A DNA stretch of 64,000 bases from NCBI RefSeq assembly GCF_040538665.1, contig NZ_JBEWXT010000001.1, positions 434,001 through 498,000 of the forward strand, written 5' to 3'. Numbering within the stretch: position 1 is the stretch's first letter; each line of letters opens with the position of its first letter. The DNA is from Aureibaculum sp. 2308TA14-22. Its GTDB lineage: Bacteria > Bacteroidota > Bacteroidia > Flavobacteriales > Flavobacteriaceae. This document shows, in pieces, positions 44,706 through 54,226 of the stretch. Below the pieces are notes generated by a model, which had not been told where the DNA came from, did not search any database, and was given only the letters and a program-made list of their open reading frames with translations. The position numbers and the translations under genes are program-made.

Positions 44706-47675
44706 ATGAAAAAAAACTCAAATTTATTTTCAACTATCCTGATGTTATTTTTTGTGCAATTTTTGGTTGCACAATCCGTAACTATAACAGGTACGGTAAC
44801 TGATGACTTTGGTGAGACAATTCCTGGAGTAACAGTTCAAATTAAAAATACCAACAAAGGAGCTGTTACAGATTTTTCTGGTAATTATACACTCCAAGCG
44901 AATGTAAACTCAGGGAGTAACACACTTGTTTTTAGATCTATTGGTTTCTCAACAAAAGAAATTGCTTTTAACTATGACGCTCAGCTGGAAATAGTCGTTG
45001 ATGCAACACTAAGTGCAGATATTTTGGGGTTGGACGAAGTTGTTATAACTGGTGTTGGAGCATTAACCGCTAAGAAACAGATTGGTAACGTTATTTCAAG
45101 CGTTAGTGGGTTGGAGATAGCTGAATCAGCTGCTCTTGACGTAACAGGAGCACTTTCGGGAAAATTAGCAGGTATTCAGGTTTCTCAAAATTCAGGTGAT
45201 CCTGCTGGTGGTATTAGTGTTCGTTTAAGAAGTGCAAGTACCGTTAACGGTAGTTCTGATCCTTTGTATATTATAGATGGTGTAATCGTAAATAACAATT
45301 CGACTAATGTATTGAATGTAACTAGTGTTGTTCAAAACAGATTATCTGACATTAATCCTCAAGACATTGATAGAATCGAAGTTATTAAAGGAGCCGCCGC
45401 CGCCGCTATTTATGGTTCAAGAGCCAGTAACGGTGTTGTACAAATATTTACCAAAAAAGGAAAGACAGGTGAACCTGTAATTACATTATCTACAAGTGTA
45501 AATTTCAATTCGTTACGAAAGAAACGAGAGTTTAACGAAGAACCTTTTGATTGGACTTCAAGCGACATTACTGATTTGACCAAAGAAGCCGTAACTCGAT
45601 ATGATTATCAAGATATGGTTTTTCAAAACTCAGTTGGTACTGATAATTACGTTTCTATTGCTGGAGGTATGGAAAAAACGAATTACTTCGCATCGTTTTC
45701 GTATTTGCAAAATGATGGTATTATGAAAGGTACAGATTTTGAAAGAGTGGGTGGAAGAATCAGAATAAATCAAGATATTAATGACTGGGCTTCGGCTTCT
45801 ATAGGAACTTATTTTTCTACCAGTAATAGTGATGATTTGCCAAATGGAGGGTATGGTTTTGGAGTATTGCAAACCATTTTATTTACCAACAATAAAATAG
45901 ACCCTTCTCAAGATGCAGATGGTAATTATCCCAATATGACTTTCTATCCTAATATTTTAGAGTATATCGAAACTTTCGAATTTCGACAAAAGAATAATAG
46001 GGTAATCAGTGATTTGCAACTTAATCTAAAACCAACAGAAGGTTTAAACATAAATTATACGTTAGGTTATGATAATGCAGAATCTCTAGGTACAACTTAT
46101 GTTCCTATAGGAACTAACACTAGAGTACTTGGTAGTGCTAGCACATCAACCATAAGCACAAAACAGATAAACAGTGATTTAAATGCTTCGTTTATGACAG
46201 ATATTAGCGATAAATTTGAATCAACAACTACTGCTGGATTCTCATGGCAATCTGATGATACAAATGTAAGAGCTATTTCTGCATCGGGATTAGCACTGGG
46301 TGTAAAAACTACAGATGGTGCAGCAACCATTAATACCAATGAAGGTAGAAGTAAAAGAACGTTTTGGGGTGGTTTTGTACAACAAACATTTGGGTACGAC
46401 AATAAACTATTTGTAACGGGTGCCGTTAGATTGGATGGGTCTTCGGTATTCGGAGCCGATGAAAGGAATCAATTCTACCCAAAAGCCAGTATGTCATACT
46501 TACTTTCGCAAGAAGACTTTTGGGAAAATAGCTTAGGAAGCACATTTGATAGCTTTAAGATAAGAGCCGCTTGGGGACAGGCAGGAAACTTAACTGCAAT
46601 AGGTCCTTTTGACCGATTTTCAAATTATGGAGCTGTTAGTATTGATGGCAGTTCTGGTTTAATTGCCCCAAGTCGTCTAGGCAACCCTGATTTGAAACCT
46701 GAAAGACAAACGGAATTGGAATTTGGGGTTGATATGAGCTTATTTAAAAACAGATTAGGTATTGAACTAACTTATTATACCCAAGATATAGAAGACCTTT
46801 TATTAGCGAGGACATTGTCTCCTTCAACAGGAGCAGGCTCTAGAATTGAAAATATTGGGACAATGAAAAATAAAGGTTTTGAAGCGTTGGTTACTGCAAC
46901 GCCAGTTCAATCTGGAGATTTTACTTGGTCCGTTACGGGTACTTTCTCAACAAATGAAAATGAAGTAAACAATATAGAAGGTGAACAATTTGGAATCGGA
47001 AATTTCGGATTCTCAGTTGCTAAAAACGGTCAGCCATTAGGTGTATTCTATCAAGGGTATTATGCCAGAAATGATGATGGCAGTTTATTGTTGACACCCG
47101 CTGGTTTGCCGCAACGAGAAAAAGGAACTGTTGATGCTAATGGAAACAATGTACCGGGTAGAGACGCTTCGGGTCAACCTAGTGGAGCAAATTTAAGTAA
47201 GGTAATCGGTGATCCGAACCCTGATTTTATTGCTTCGCTAATTAATGAGGTTAGTTATAAAAACTTTTCTTTTAGAATGCAGTTTGATGCAGTTCAAGGA
47301 GCTGATATTTTAAGTTGGGATACCAGAATGTTCTATCGCTTTGGAGGTGGTCCTGAAACAGGAAGAGAACTTAGAGGGGAAATCCCGAGAGGTACAGGAG
47401 CTGCCAAGTTTGGGATCGCTGAATCGTATATAGAGGATGGCTCTTACATAAAACTACGCGAACTTTCTGCTTCCTATGCTTTAAACGAGCCTTTAAAAGG
47501 AATCGATAAAGTAAAATTTACATTAACCGGACGTAACTTGTTATCATTTGATAATTTTTCAAGTTATGACCCCGAGGTAAATATGGATGCCCAAAGCAAC
47601 GGATCAAGAGGTGGTATTATGGGGCTTACACCACTGCCAAGAGTGATTAAGTTAGGTTTAACAGCAACATTTTAA
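44706..47675 (+). CDS. SusC/RagA-type TonB-linked outer-membrane protein
   Basis: The 989-residue receptor has a signal peptide (MLFFVQFLVAQ), a carboxypeptidase-regulatory-like domain (ITGTVTDDFGETIPGVTVQIKNTNKG), a plug with ITGVGALTAKKQIGN and RIEVIKGAAAAAIYGSRASNGVVQIFTK, and a 22-strand barrel ending RVIKLGLTATF. SusC proteins pair with SusD lipoproteins to import oligomeric nutrients by TonB energy; susD follows 17 bases later. The N-terminus lacks an STN domain, so signalling to an anti-sigma factor is unlikely. The substrate is not fixed by sequence, but a NamZ-like gene is downstream. Confidence 0.93.
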   Translation: MKKNSNLFSTILMLFFVQFLVAQSVTITGTVTDDFGETIPGVTVQIKNTNKGAVTDFSGNYTLQANVNSGSNTLVFRSIGFSTKEIAFNYDAQLEIVVDATLSADILGLDEVVITGVGALTAKKQIGNVISSVSGLEIAESAALDVTGALSGKLAGIQVSQNSGDPAGGISVRLRSASTVNGSSDPLYIIDGVIVNNNSTNVLNVTSVVQNRLSDINPQDIDRIEVIKGAAAAAIYGSRASNGVVQIFTKKGKTGEPVITLSTSVNFNSLRKKREFNEEPFDWTSSDITDLTKEAVTRYDYQDMVFQNSVGTDNYVSIAGGMEKTNYFASFSYLQNDGIMKGTDFERVGGRIRINQDINDWASASIGTYFSTSNSDDLPNGGYGFGVLQTILFTNNKIDPSQDADGNYPNMTFYPNILEYIETFEFRQKNNRVISDLQLNLKPTEGLNINYTLGYDNAESLGTTYVPIGTNTRVLGSASTSTISTKQINSDLNASFMTDISDKFESTTTAGFSWQSDDTNVRAISASGLALGVKTTDGAATINTNEGRSKRTFWGGFVQQTFGYDNKLFVTGAVRLDGSSVFGADERNQFYPKASMSYLLSQEDFWENSLGSTFDSFKIRAAWGQAGNLTAIGPFDRFSNYGAVSIDGSSGLIAPSRLGNPDLKPERQTELEFGVDMSLFKNRLGIELTYYTQDIEDLLLARTLSPSTGAGSRIENIGTMKNKGFEALVTATPVQSGDFTWSVTGTFSTNENEVNNIEGEQFGIGNFGFSVAKNGQPLGVFYQGYYARNDDGSLLLTPAGLPQREKGTVDANGNNVPGRDASGQPSGANLSKVIGDPNPDFIASLINEVSYKNFSFRMQFDAVQGADILSWDTRMFYRFGGGPETGRELRGEIPRGTGAAKFGIAESYIEDGSYIKLRELSASYALNEPLKGIDKVKFTLTGRNLLSFDNFSSYDPEVNMDAQSNGSRGGIMGLTPLPRVIKLGLTATF

Positions 47676-47692
47676 GTTTAAAAATAGATAAG

Positions 47693-49039
47693 ATGAAAAA
47701 TATAAAAACATATAAATTTTTAGTTGTTTTGCTTATAACCAGTTGTTTGTTTACTGGGTGCGAAACGGAATTTGAAAACCCCAATAACCCAACTGAAGAA
47801 GTGGTATTGGGCACTAAAGAAGGTCTTTTTGCATTGAGTATAGGCATTAGGCAATATTACTCAACATCCACATTAAGGCAGGTAATTGAAGCTCCAGGTA
47901 TAACGACTAGAGAGCTAGGGGTTACTAATACTTTTTTAAATATTAACGAATTGGCCAGGGGTGGTGCTGAATTGCCAGGAGAAAGCGGTGGTATTACCAA
48001 CCCATGGGTGAGTTTGCTAAAGTCCAAAGGCATGGCCGAATCTTTAATTGAAGGTGCAAATACTGTTGAACTTTCAGCTGGAACTAAAAGTGGGCTTATC
48101 GCCTATGGGAATTTATTTAAAGCTATGTGTTTGGGGTATATGATTCAAATGTATGAACAAGTACCGATTAACAATGCAGCAGATGGAGCTGCTCCTTTTA
48201 GTGACAGAGCAACTGTTTTGGCTGAATGTATATCTTTGTTACAAGAAGCTCGTGACGGAATTGCTGCCTCGCCCATGTCAGATGATTTTAAATCCAATGT
48301 TCTTTGGGCCGATTTGGATTTGGAAAAAACAATAAACGCATTTTTATCAAGATATCAGTTAATGGCGGGTAACTATACAGAGTCCATTGCGGCTGCTAAT
48401 GCAGTTTTAAATGCGAGTAGTTCTACAAACTCCATGTGGGTTTATGATGCTAATAATCAAAACCCTATTTGGAATAGAACAGTTAATTCTGCTGATTTAA
48501 ATCCACAATCTAATTTTGGTTTACAAGGTGCTTACATCCCTGAAGCTGGTGATGGACGAACTAATTTTTATTTAGGAGCCCCAGCTGGAAATGCAAATGC
48601 AGATGCAGGTGGGCAGCCACTTAGTGAAATGCTCGGATTTTTTGCTTCAGGAACCTCGCCAATTCCAATTTATCTTCCTGGAGAAATGATGTTAAATAAA
48701 GCAGAGGCATATGCCAGACAAAATCAGCTTACGGATGCCGTTACGCAGTTGAATTTGGTAAGGCAAAAAAATAATGACCCGCTTGGTGTTAATGCAAACC
48801 TTCCAGCTTGGTCTGGTAACGCGACAAGTCAAGCCGATATTTTGGAAGAAATTTACAAAAATAGAAGTATTGAAATGTTTTTAATGGGTATGCGTTTGGA
48901 AGATAGTAGAAGGTTTCATCCAAATTTTTCGGTTCCATCGGAAGCTAATACAACTAATGAAAGGAATAGGAATTTTTATCCTTACCCAACTATAGAAAGA
49001 GAAAATAATCCAAATACGCCACCCGATCCGGCTATTTAG
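47693..49039 (+). CDS. SusD/RagB-family nutrient-binding lipoprotein
   Basis: The 448-residue prolipoprotein has a lipobox SCLFTGCETE (Cys23). The mature protein shows the SusD layout of TPR-like helices with a ligand-binding face. Key stretches are IEGANTVELSAGTKSGLIAYGNLFKAMCLG and MIQMYEQVP near the start, and LPGEMMLNKAEAYARQNQLTDAVTQLNLVRQKNNDP, EEIYKNRSIEMFLMGMRLEDSRRFH at the end. It forms the lid of the SusC barrel. It lies between susC and the DUF1343 gene, with a large inverted repeat in the following spacer. Confidence 0.93.
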   Translation: MKNIKTYKFLVVLLITSCLFTGCETEFENPNNPTEEVVLGTKEGLFALSIGIRQYYSTSTLRQVIEAPGITTRELGVTNTFLNINELARGGAELPGESGGITNPWVSLLKSKGMAESLIEGANTVELSAGTKSGLIAYGNLFKAMCLGYMIQMYEQVPINNAADGAAPFSDRATVLAECISLLQEARDGIAASPMSDDFKSNVLWADLDLEKTINAFLSRYQLMAGNYTESIAAANAVLNASSSTNSMWVYDANNQNPIWNRTVNSADLNPQSNFGLQGAYIPEAGDGRTNFYLGAPAGNANADAGGQPLSEMLGFFASGTSPIPIYLPGEMMLNKAEAYARQNQLTDAVTQLNLVRQKNNDPLGVNANLPAWSGNATSQADILEEIYKNRSIEMFLMGMRLEDSRRFHPNFSVPSEANTTNERNRNFYPYPTIERENNPNTPPDPAI

Positions 49040-49062
49040 AATAGTAATTATTTAAGTAAATT

Positions 49063-49110
49063 ATTAAGCGTATTTGGAGAAATGAATTATCATCTTTAAA
49101 TACGCTTAAT
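49063..49110. repeat. 13-bp perfect inverted repeat between susD and the NamZ-like gene
   Basis: ATTAAGCGTATTT (49063-49075) is exactly complementary to AAATACGCTTAAT (49098-49110), with a 22-base loop. No T run follows directly. It could be a transcript-processing or attenuation hairpin, or an operator, that separates SusCD from the next gene. Confidence 0.65.
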
Positions 49111-49133
49111 ATTATCATTTAATTAAAATTATA

Positions 49134-50318
49134 ATGCAAGTACAAACTGGTCTCGACGTATTGTCAAAAGATAAAAATCTACAACAAAAATATAAAGGGA
49201 ATGTGGCGGTGTTATGTCATAATGCCTCAATAGATTCGGAACATATACCCGCCGCAATTAGATTTAGAGAACTATTTGGCTCAAGATTTATAAAACTGTT
49301 TGGGCCTCAACATGGTTTTTCAACCGATGTTCAGGATAATATGGTGGAGACAGATCATTTTATTCATCCTTATTTTAATATTCCAGTGTATTCATTGTAT
49401 TCGGAAACTCGTATTCCGACCGATGAAATGTTGGATGGAATAGATCATTTGTTTATCGACCTACAAGACGTAGGCTGTAGAATGTACACTTACATTTACA
49501 CACTTACCTACATTTTAGAAAAATGTGGAGATATGGATATTCAAATTATTGTATTGGATAGACCAAACCCGATTAATGGAGTTGATATAGAAGGCAATAC
49601 ATTGGATATGGATTTTGAATCTTTTATAGGGAGACACCCAATTCCAGTAAGGCATGGAATGACCATCGGAGAAGTTGCTTTAATGCACCAGAAATTTTGG
49701 GCAAAAAAGAAAGCAAATCTAGAAATAATAAGGATGCAGGATTGGCAACGCGAAATGTTTTATGAAGATACTCAGCTTCCTTGGTTGTTGCCTTCACCCA
49801 ATTTACCACGTTGGCGTAGTGCATTTACTTTCCCAGCAACGGTTATTTTTGAAGGCACTATGCTAAGTGAGGGTAGGGGAACCACCCAATCGTTGGAAAT
49901 CGTTGGACATCCAAAAATAGAACCGTATTCATATTACGAAAGCCATTTAAAAGTCAGCCTTAAAAAATCAAAACTAAAAGGGGTTGCTCTCAGACCTATT
50001 ACTTTTTTACCTACTTTTCAAAAACACGCTGATGCCGTATGTGGTGGTTTTCAAATTCATATAACAGATAAGAATAGTTTTCAACCTTGGCGTGTTGGTC
50101 AGTTTTTGATGCGAGAATTGTATCAGCATTTGGGCGATGATTTTGAATGGAAACAACCTCCTTATGAGTATGACTACAACAACCATCCTATAGATATAAT
50201 AAACGGTTCAGACAAGTTAAGACATTGGGTAACCAATAACGAACCACTTGAAAAATTAGATACGTTAGAAAGTTTAGAAGATTACAAACAACAACTTAAC
50301 GAAATAAAAATATATTAA
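49134..50318 (+). CDS. DUF1343 / NamZ-like exo-beta-N-acetylmuramidase (GH171 type)
   Basis: The 394-residue protein matches DUF1343, the family of NamZ, which releases N-acetylmuramic acid from peptidoglycan fragments. Conserved stretches are KLFGPQHGFSTDVQDN, LFIDLQDVGCRMYTYIYTL, VLDRPNPINGVDIEG, FIGRHPIPVRHGMTIGE, LPWLLPSPNLPRW and FEGTMLSEGRGTTQSLE. Known NamZ proteins are exported; this one starts MQVQTGLDVLSKD with no signal peptide, and an in-frame TAA lies 25 bases before the ATG, so a missed N-terminal leader in this frame is ruled out. It therefore looks cytoplasmic. It lies 94 bases after susD on the same strand. Confidence 0.85.
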   Translation: MQVQTGLDVLSKDKNLQQKYKGNVAVLCHNASIDSEHIPAAIRFRELFGSRFIKLFGPQHGFSTDVQDNMVETDHFIHPYFNIPVYSLYSETRIPTDEMLDGIDHLFIDLQDVGCRMYTYIYTLTYILEKCGDMDIQIIVLDRPNPINGVDIEGNTLDMDFESFIGRHPIPVRHGMTIGEVALMHQKFWAKKKANLEIIRMQDWQREMFYEDTQLPWLLPSPNLPRWRSAFTFPATVIFEGTMLSEGRGTTQSLEIVGHPKIEPYSYYESHLKVSLKKSKLKGVALRPITFLPTFQKHADAVCGGFQIHITDKNSFQPWRVGQFLMRELYQHLGDDFEWKQPPYEYDYNNHPIDIINGSDKLRHWVTNNEPLEKLDTLESLEDYKQQLNEIKIY

Positions 50319-50370
50319 AATATAACTAGTCAATACTAGGAGTATAACTATTATTTATGTTTTTATAAAT

Positions 50371-50475
50371 GATTTCACGCAAAGGTCACAAAGAAAAAAA
50401 CGCAAAGACTGCAAATGAAAAATTATGAAACCTTTGCGTTCCCTGCGGAAACCTTAGCGTTCTTTGTGTGAAATA
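50371..50475. repeat. imperfect inverted repeat of the GCAAAG/CTTTGCG type
   Basis: TTTCACGCAAAGGTCACAAAG (from 50373) and, on the other side, CTTTGCGTTCCCTGCGG...TTCTTTGTGTGAAA (to 50473) are mostly complementary. Such CTTTGCG-rich repeats are, from memory, abundant in Bacteroidota intergenic DNA. The last codons and stop of the DUF983 gene (SHKER-stop) lie within the right arm. It may act as a bidirectional terminator between convergent genes. Confidence 0.6.
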
Positions 50476-50864
50476 ACTTTGCTTTCTATTTTATTAAAGT
50501 CCTTATCATAATGGATAAAAATATTTGCATAAATTAATCTCGCCAATCGTAGCGTAAGAGGTGTAAATAAAACCAGCAATACGAATATGCTAATAAAAAT
50601 GGTCAGTAAATCCAATCCAAATAAATATAAAACAATAAAGGTAATAATAGACATTCCAACAGTTAATCCATAGGAAACATACATGGCTCCGTAAAAAAAA
50701 GAAGGCTCAATTTCGTATTTAAAATTGCAATTTGGGCAGTTGAGGTTCGTTTTTAAGACTTTTTTTAGATGTAATGGATTACTATCCTCAAAGAAATTTC
50801 CTTCATGACATTTAGGACATTTATTACGAGTTATGCTGTAAATTTTAGTTCCTTTTCCAAACAT
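50454..50864 (-). CDS. DUF983 membrane protein with zinc ribbon
   Basis: The 136-residue protein starts with a zinc-ribbon-like segment: CPKC (16-19) and CPNC (43-46). It continues with YEIEPSFFYGAMYVSYG, the core of DUF983, and two membrane helices (LTVGMSIITFIVLYLFGLDL and LLTIFISIFVLLVLFTPLTL). It is a conserved inner-membrane protein of unknown function. The final residues SHKER and the stop fall in the intergenic repeat at 50371-50475, so the 3' end of the gene has probably been replaced by the repeat. It is divergent from the ABC-F gene by 68 bases. Confidence 0.88.
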   Translation of the reverse strand: MFGKGTKIYSITRNKCPKCHEGNFFEDSNPLHLKKVLKTNLNCPNCNFKYEIEPSFFYGAMYVSYGLTVGMSIITFIVLYLFGLDLLTIFISIFVLLVLFTPLTLRLARLIYANIFIHYDKDFNKIESKVISHKER

Positions 50865-50885
50865 ACTTATTGTTAAAATAAATGA

Positions 50886-50893
50886 TACTTTTG
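50886..50893 (+). promoter_or_regulatory. candidate -7 box (TACTTTTG) for the ABC-F gene
   Basis: TACTTTTG matches TAnnTTTG and lies 39 bases before the ABC-F ATG, within the divergent spacer. The nearest TTG upstream is too close to be a -33 box, so this is tentative. Confidence 0.3.
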
Positions 50894-50932
50894 CAAAGGT
50901 AGAATATTACAAACAGAATAACGTAACAAAAG

Positions 50933-52849
50933 ATGCTTAACGCACATAATATAACAGTTTCCTTTGCGGGAGAAGATTTATTTTCAGGTATTACTTTTAA
51001 GTTGGTAGGTGGAGATAGAGTAGGGTTGGTCGGTAAAAATGGAGCAGGAAAGTCTACGCTATTAAAAATTATTGCTAAGGAACAAAAATACGATAAAGGT
51101 ACATTGGCATTAGAGAAAAACCTGAAAATTGGTTTTCTAAAACAAGACATTGATTTTGTTTTTGGCAGAACGGTATTAGAGGAGGCTTATCAGGCATTTA
51201 CTGAGATAAAGGAAGTTGAAAAAAAACTAGAAGAGGTAAATGTTGCATTAGCAGAAAGAACAGATTATGAAAGTGAAGGGTATCATCAATTAATGGTAGA
51301 TTTAAGTGATTTAACCCATCGTTTTGAATTGATTGGTGGTTATAATTATCAAGGTGATACCGAGAAAATTTTACAAGGGTTAGGCTTTAAACGTGAAGAT
51401 TTCAACCAGCTAACTGATACTTTTTCCGGTGGGTGGCGGATGCGTATCGAACTCGCAAAGCTCTTACTACAGAATAATGATATTTTATTACTTGATGAAC
51501 CGACAAACCATTTAGATATTGAATCTATCATTTGGTTAGAAGAGTTTTTGAAAGGTTACCCGGGTGCTATTATGTTGGTTTCGCACGATAAAATGTTTTT
51601 AGATAATGTAACTAACAGAACTATTGAAATTTCTCTAGGTAAGATTTATGATTATAAGTATTATTATTCAAAATATTTAGTACAGCGTTCTGAACTCAAA
51701 GAAAAGCAATTACAGGCTCAAAAAAATCAAGATAAAGAAATACAGCGGACTGAGCAATTGATTTCAAAATTTAGAGCCAAAGCCAATAAGGCATCTATGG
51801 CACAATCGCTTATTAAAAAGTTAAATAAAGTAGAACGCATTGAGGTTGATGCAGATGACAATGCGGTTATGAAAGTACGTTTTCCAATGTCTGTACAACC
51901 GGGTAAGGTAGTTGTAGAAGCCAAAAATGTGGCCAAAAACTATGGTGATAATCAAGTATTAAGTAATGTAAATTTACTGATAGAACGTAATAGTAAAATT
52001 GCTTTTGTGGGTCAAAACGGACAAGGAAAGTCTACCTTGGCTAAAATGATTGTCGATGAAATTCCTTTTGATGGTAATTTAAAACTAGGCCATAATGTGC
52101 AGATCGGTTATTTTGCCCAGAACCAGGCCGAGTACCTTGAAGGAGAGAAAACAGTGTTGCAAACGATGGAAGATGCCTCTAACGATGGCAACAGAGTAAA
52201 AGTACGTGATATGCTCGGAGCTTTTTTATTTGGAGGTGATGATGTAGAAAAGAAAGTAAAAGTACTTTCTGGTGGTGAGCGTAACCGATTGGCGTTGTGC
52301 AAAATGTTACTTTCGCCGTTTAATATGTTGGTGATGGATGAGCCAACAAACCATTTAGATATTGCCTCTAAAAATGTACTAAAACAGGCTCTTAGAAATT
52401 TTGAAGGTACGCTGATTTTGGTTTCGCATGATAGGGATTTCCTTCAAGGATTAACCAAAACCGTTTACGAATTTAAGGAGAGCCGTATTAAAGAATATTT
52501 GGGCGATATTGATTATTATTTAGAAGAACATAACTTAGAAAATTTACGAGAGGTAGAGAAGCGGACTAAAGAAGTAAAAGCTACTACCGCTTCTAACAAT
52601 GCTGCTAAAAATGATTATGAAAAAGACAAAGAGGTTAAAAAACTACAAAACAAGCTCTCTAAAATAGAAACTGAAATAGCTGATTTGGAAAGGGAAGTTG
52701 CCCAAATTGATAAAAAACTATCCGATGAAAAAGAATATGAAAAGGTAACCGCCCAGCCCGACTTTTTTAAGAATTACCAAGCCAAAAAAGATAAAATAAA
52801 TATCTTAATGGAAGAATGGGAAAACTTACATGAGGTATTGGAAGGGTAG
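50933..52849 (+). CDS. ABC-F family ATPase (ribosome-associated translation factor type)
   Basis: The 638-residue protein contains two ABC ATPase domains and no membrane segment. Domain 1 has Walker A GLVGKNGAGKST, signature FSGGWRMRIELAKLL and Walker B DILLLDEPTNHLD. Domain 2 has Walker A FVGQNGQGKST, signature LSGGERNRLALCKMLL and Walker B LVMDEPTNHLD. The linker between them (about 240-300) is charged and helical, and a C-terminal coiled coil (KLQNKLSKIETEIADLEREVAQIDKKL) follows. This is the Uup/YdiF-like arrangement of ABC-F proteins that act on the ribosome. A role in antibiotic resistance is possible for some members but not indicated. Confidence 0.93.
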   Translation: MLNAHNITVSFAGEDLFSGITFKLVGGDRVGLVGKNGAGKSTLLKIIAKEQKYDKGTLALEKNLKIGFLKQDIDFVFGRTVLEEAYQAFTEIKEVEKKLEEVNVALAERTDYESEGYHQLMVDLSDLTHRFELIGGYNYQGDTEKILQGLGFKREDFNQLTDTFSGGWRMRIELAKLLLQNNDILLLDEPTNHLDIESIIWLEEFLKGYPGAIMLVSHDKMFLDNVTNRTIEISLGKIYDYKYYYSKYLVQRSELKEKQLQAQKNQDKEIQRTEQLISKFRAKANKASMAQSLIKKLNKVERIEVDADDNAVMKVRFPMSVQPGKVVVEAKNVAKNYGDNQVLSNVNLLIERNSKIAFVGQNGQGKSTLAKMIVDEIPFDGNLKLGHNVQIGYFAQNQAEYLEGEKTVLQTMEDASNDGNRVKVRDMLGAFLFGGDDVEKKVKVLSGGERNRLALCKMLLSPFNMLVMDEPTNHLDIASKNVLKQALRNFEGTLILVSHDRDFLQGLTKTVYEFKESRIKEYLGDIDYYLEEHNLENLREVEKRTKEVKATTASNNAAKNDYEKDKEVKKLQNKLSKIETEIADLEREVAQIDKKLSDEKEYEKVTAQPDFFKNYQAKKDKINILMEEWENLHEVLEG

Positions 52850-52903
52850 TTTGATAAGTTAATTTTAATCTTTGCTCTTTAATTTACTGCCCGATTCACA
52901 ACC

Positions 52904-54226
52904 TTACTCACTTAATGCTTCGGGATTATTTATTATTCTTTTTATGAAACTCCATTCAGATTCTTCAATATCGTTGCGAATATCTAGATTTGCTATTTGA
53001 ACAATTCTCAAATAAAGCAATTCAGATAATTTATCCAAACCGCGTTGGTATTCAGTATCGGTTAACTCTAAATTAAAATCAGGAAAACTCAAGTTAAAAC
53101 CGTTTTCCGAATCAAAATTGATATTTAATAGAATTTCTTCGTTTAATATTATTGATGAATAATTTTTAGGCGTAATCTCTTTGATTAATTGCTCGAATTC
53201 GTATGACTTCAATTCTTCAGATAATATGGTCTTTTTTGATATTTTTCCTGAATTTAGTTCTCGTCTATGGACAATTGAACTTTCAAGTTTTCCTATTTCA
53301 TCCTTGTTAATTTCAACGATCGGAAGTAATTTTTTCTTTTGTTCAATTCGTATTCTTGGAATAAAAACTTTATTGAAATTTTCTGTATCGTAGTATCCAA
53401 CTTTATATGGTGTATTCTTTGCCTTTATTCTTGTAAGAGGTCTGAAAATATAATTAATTTCTTCATTATCAAACTCTTTTTTTAAAGCCTTAATACTCTC
53501 TAAATCTAGTGGGTTAGTAAAAATGTTAGTATGGTATTTTTGGACTATATCAGACTTAAGTTGATTAATTTTATCATCTTCACCTTTCCTGTTTAGAAAA
53601 TCATTTGCTAATGAAAATTTAAAACTCCCATATGATGTGCCTGTTAATAATGGATTAGCAAGCTCTTCAAATTCTTTTTTAGCCTCAACAGAGTAATCTA
53701 AATCTTTTGTCATTCTCGAGAACATACTTGATGCATAAGATTTAAGAGATTTTAAGAAGTTATTACTAAAGTCCCTTACCATTTCTAAACTCACAGAACC
53801 ACCAAAAATTTTATGTGATGGTTCTAAGACATAATGAATGCTTTTCTGTCTCAGTAAGTTAAGATAGTTATATTCATTACTGGCATTGTATGGTGACATA
53901 TTTTTTAAGGCAACAGAAACTTCTAATGCATCATTAAGCTGTGATTTTATTAATTCATCTTTAATATTTAATAAGCCAAAAAAAATAAATTCCTGAGCAC
54001 TATCAATTAATCCTGCTTTGAGATTTAAAAATGCTGCACTTCGTATTAGAACACTACGAGTTGGTTCAAGTTCTGGTTTGTCAAAATAATATCTAGCCAC
54101 CTTGCTTTCTAATTCTGCTGCTTTACAAAACAAAGTGAATGACAAATTATGATTATTCTCAGAAGCAGCTTGTTTAGCTTTGAACGAATAATCCATAGCT
54201 TCTTGATGTAATAATTTTGCTTTCAT
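52904..54226 (-). CDS. uncharacterised protein with N-terminal helical-repeat domain (second gene of a coupled pair)
   Basis: The 440-residue protein lacks a signal peptide and membrane helices. Its first 110 residues form TPR/MIT-like helices: HQEAMDYSFKAKQAASENN, FTLFCKAAELESKVARYYF, PTRSVLIRSAAFLNLKAG and SAQEFIFFGL. The remainder is charged, with no motif I can name; it includes VSLEMVRDFSNNFLKSLKSY, NYIFRPLTRIKAKNTPYKVGYYD and a beta-rich C-terminal third. The start ATG overlaps the stop of the upstream gene in TAATG, so translation is coupled. The pair lies between core genes and looks like an accessory cassette. I recall similar helical proteins encoded beside small conserved hypotheticals elsewhere, but cannot name the system. 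Confidence 0.85.
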   Translation of the reverse strand: MKAKLLHQEAMDYSFKAKQAASENNHNLSFTLFCKAAELESKVARYYFDKPELEPTRSVLIRSAAFLNLKAGLIDSAQEFIFFGLLNIKDELIKSQLNDALEVSVALKNMSPYNASNEYNYLNLLRQKSIHYVLEPSHKIFGGSVSLEMVRDFSNNFLKSLKSYASSMFSRMTKDLDYSVEAKKEFEELANPLLTGTSYGSFKFSLANDFLNRKGEDDKINQLKSDIVQKYHTNIFTNPLDLESIKALKKEFDNEEINYIFRPLTRIKAKNTPYKVGYYDTENFNKVFIPRIRIEQKKKLLPIVEINKDEIGKLESSIVHRRELNSGKISKKTILSEELKSYEFEQLIKEITPKNYSSIILNEEILLNINFDSENGFNLSFPDFNLELTDTEYQRGLDKLSELLYLRIVQIANLDIRNDIEESEWSFIKRIINNPEALSE

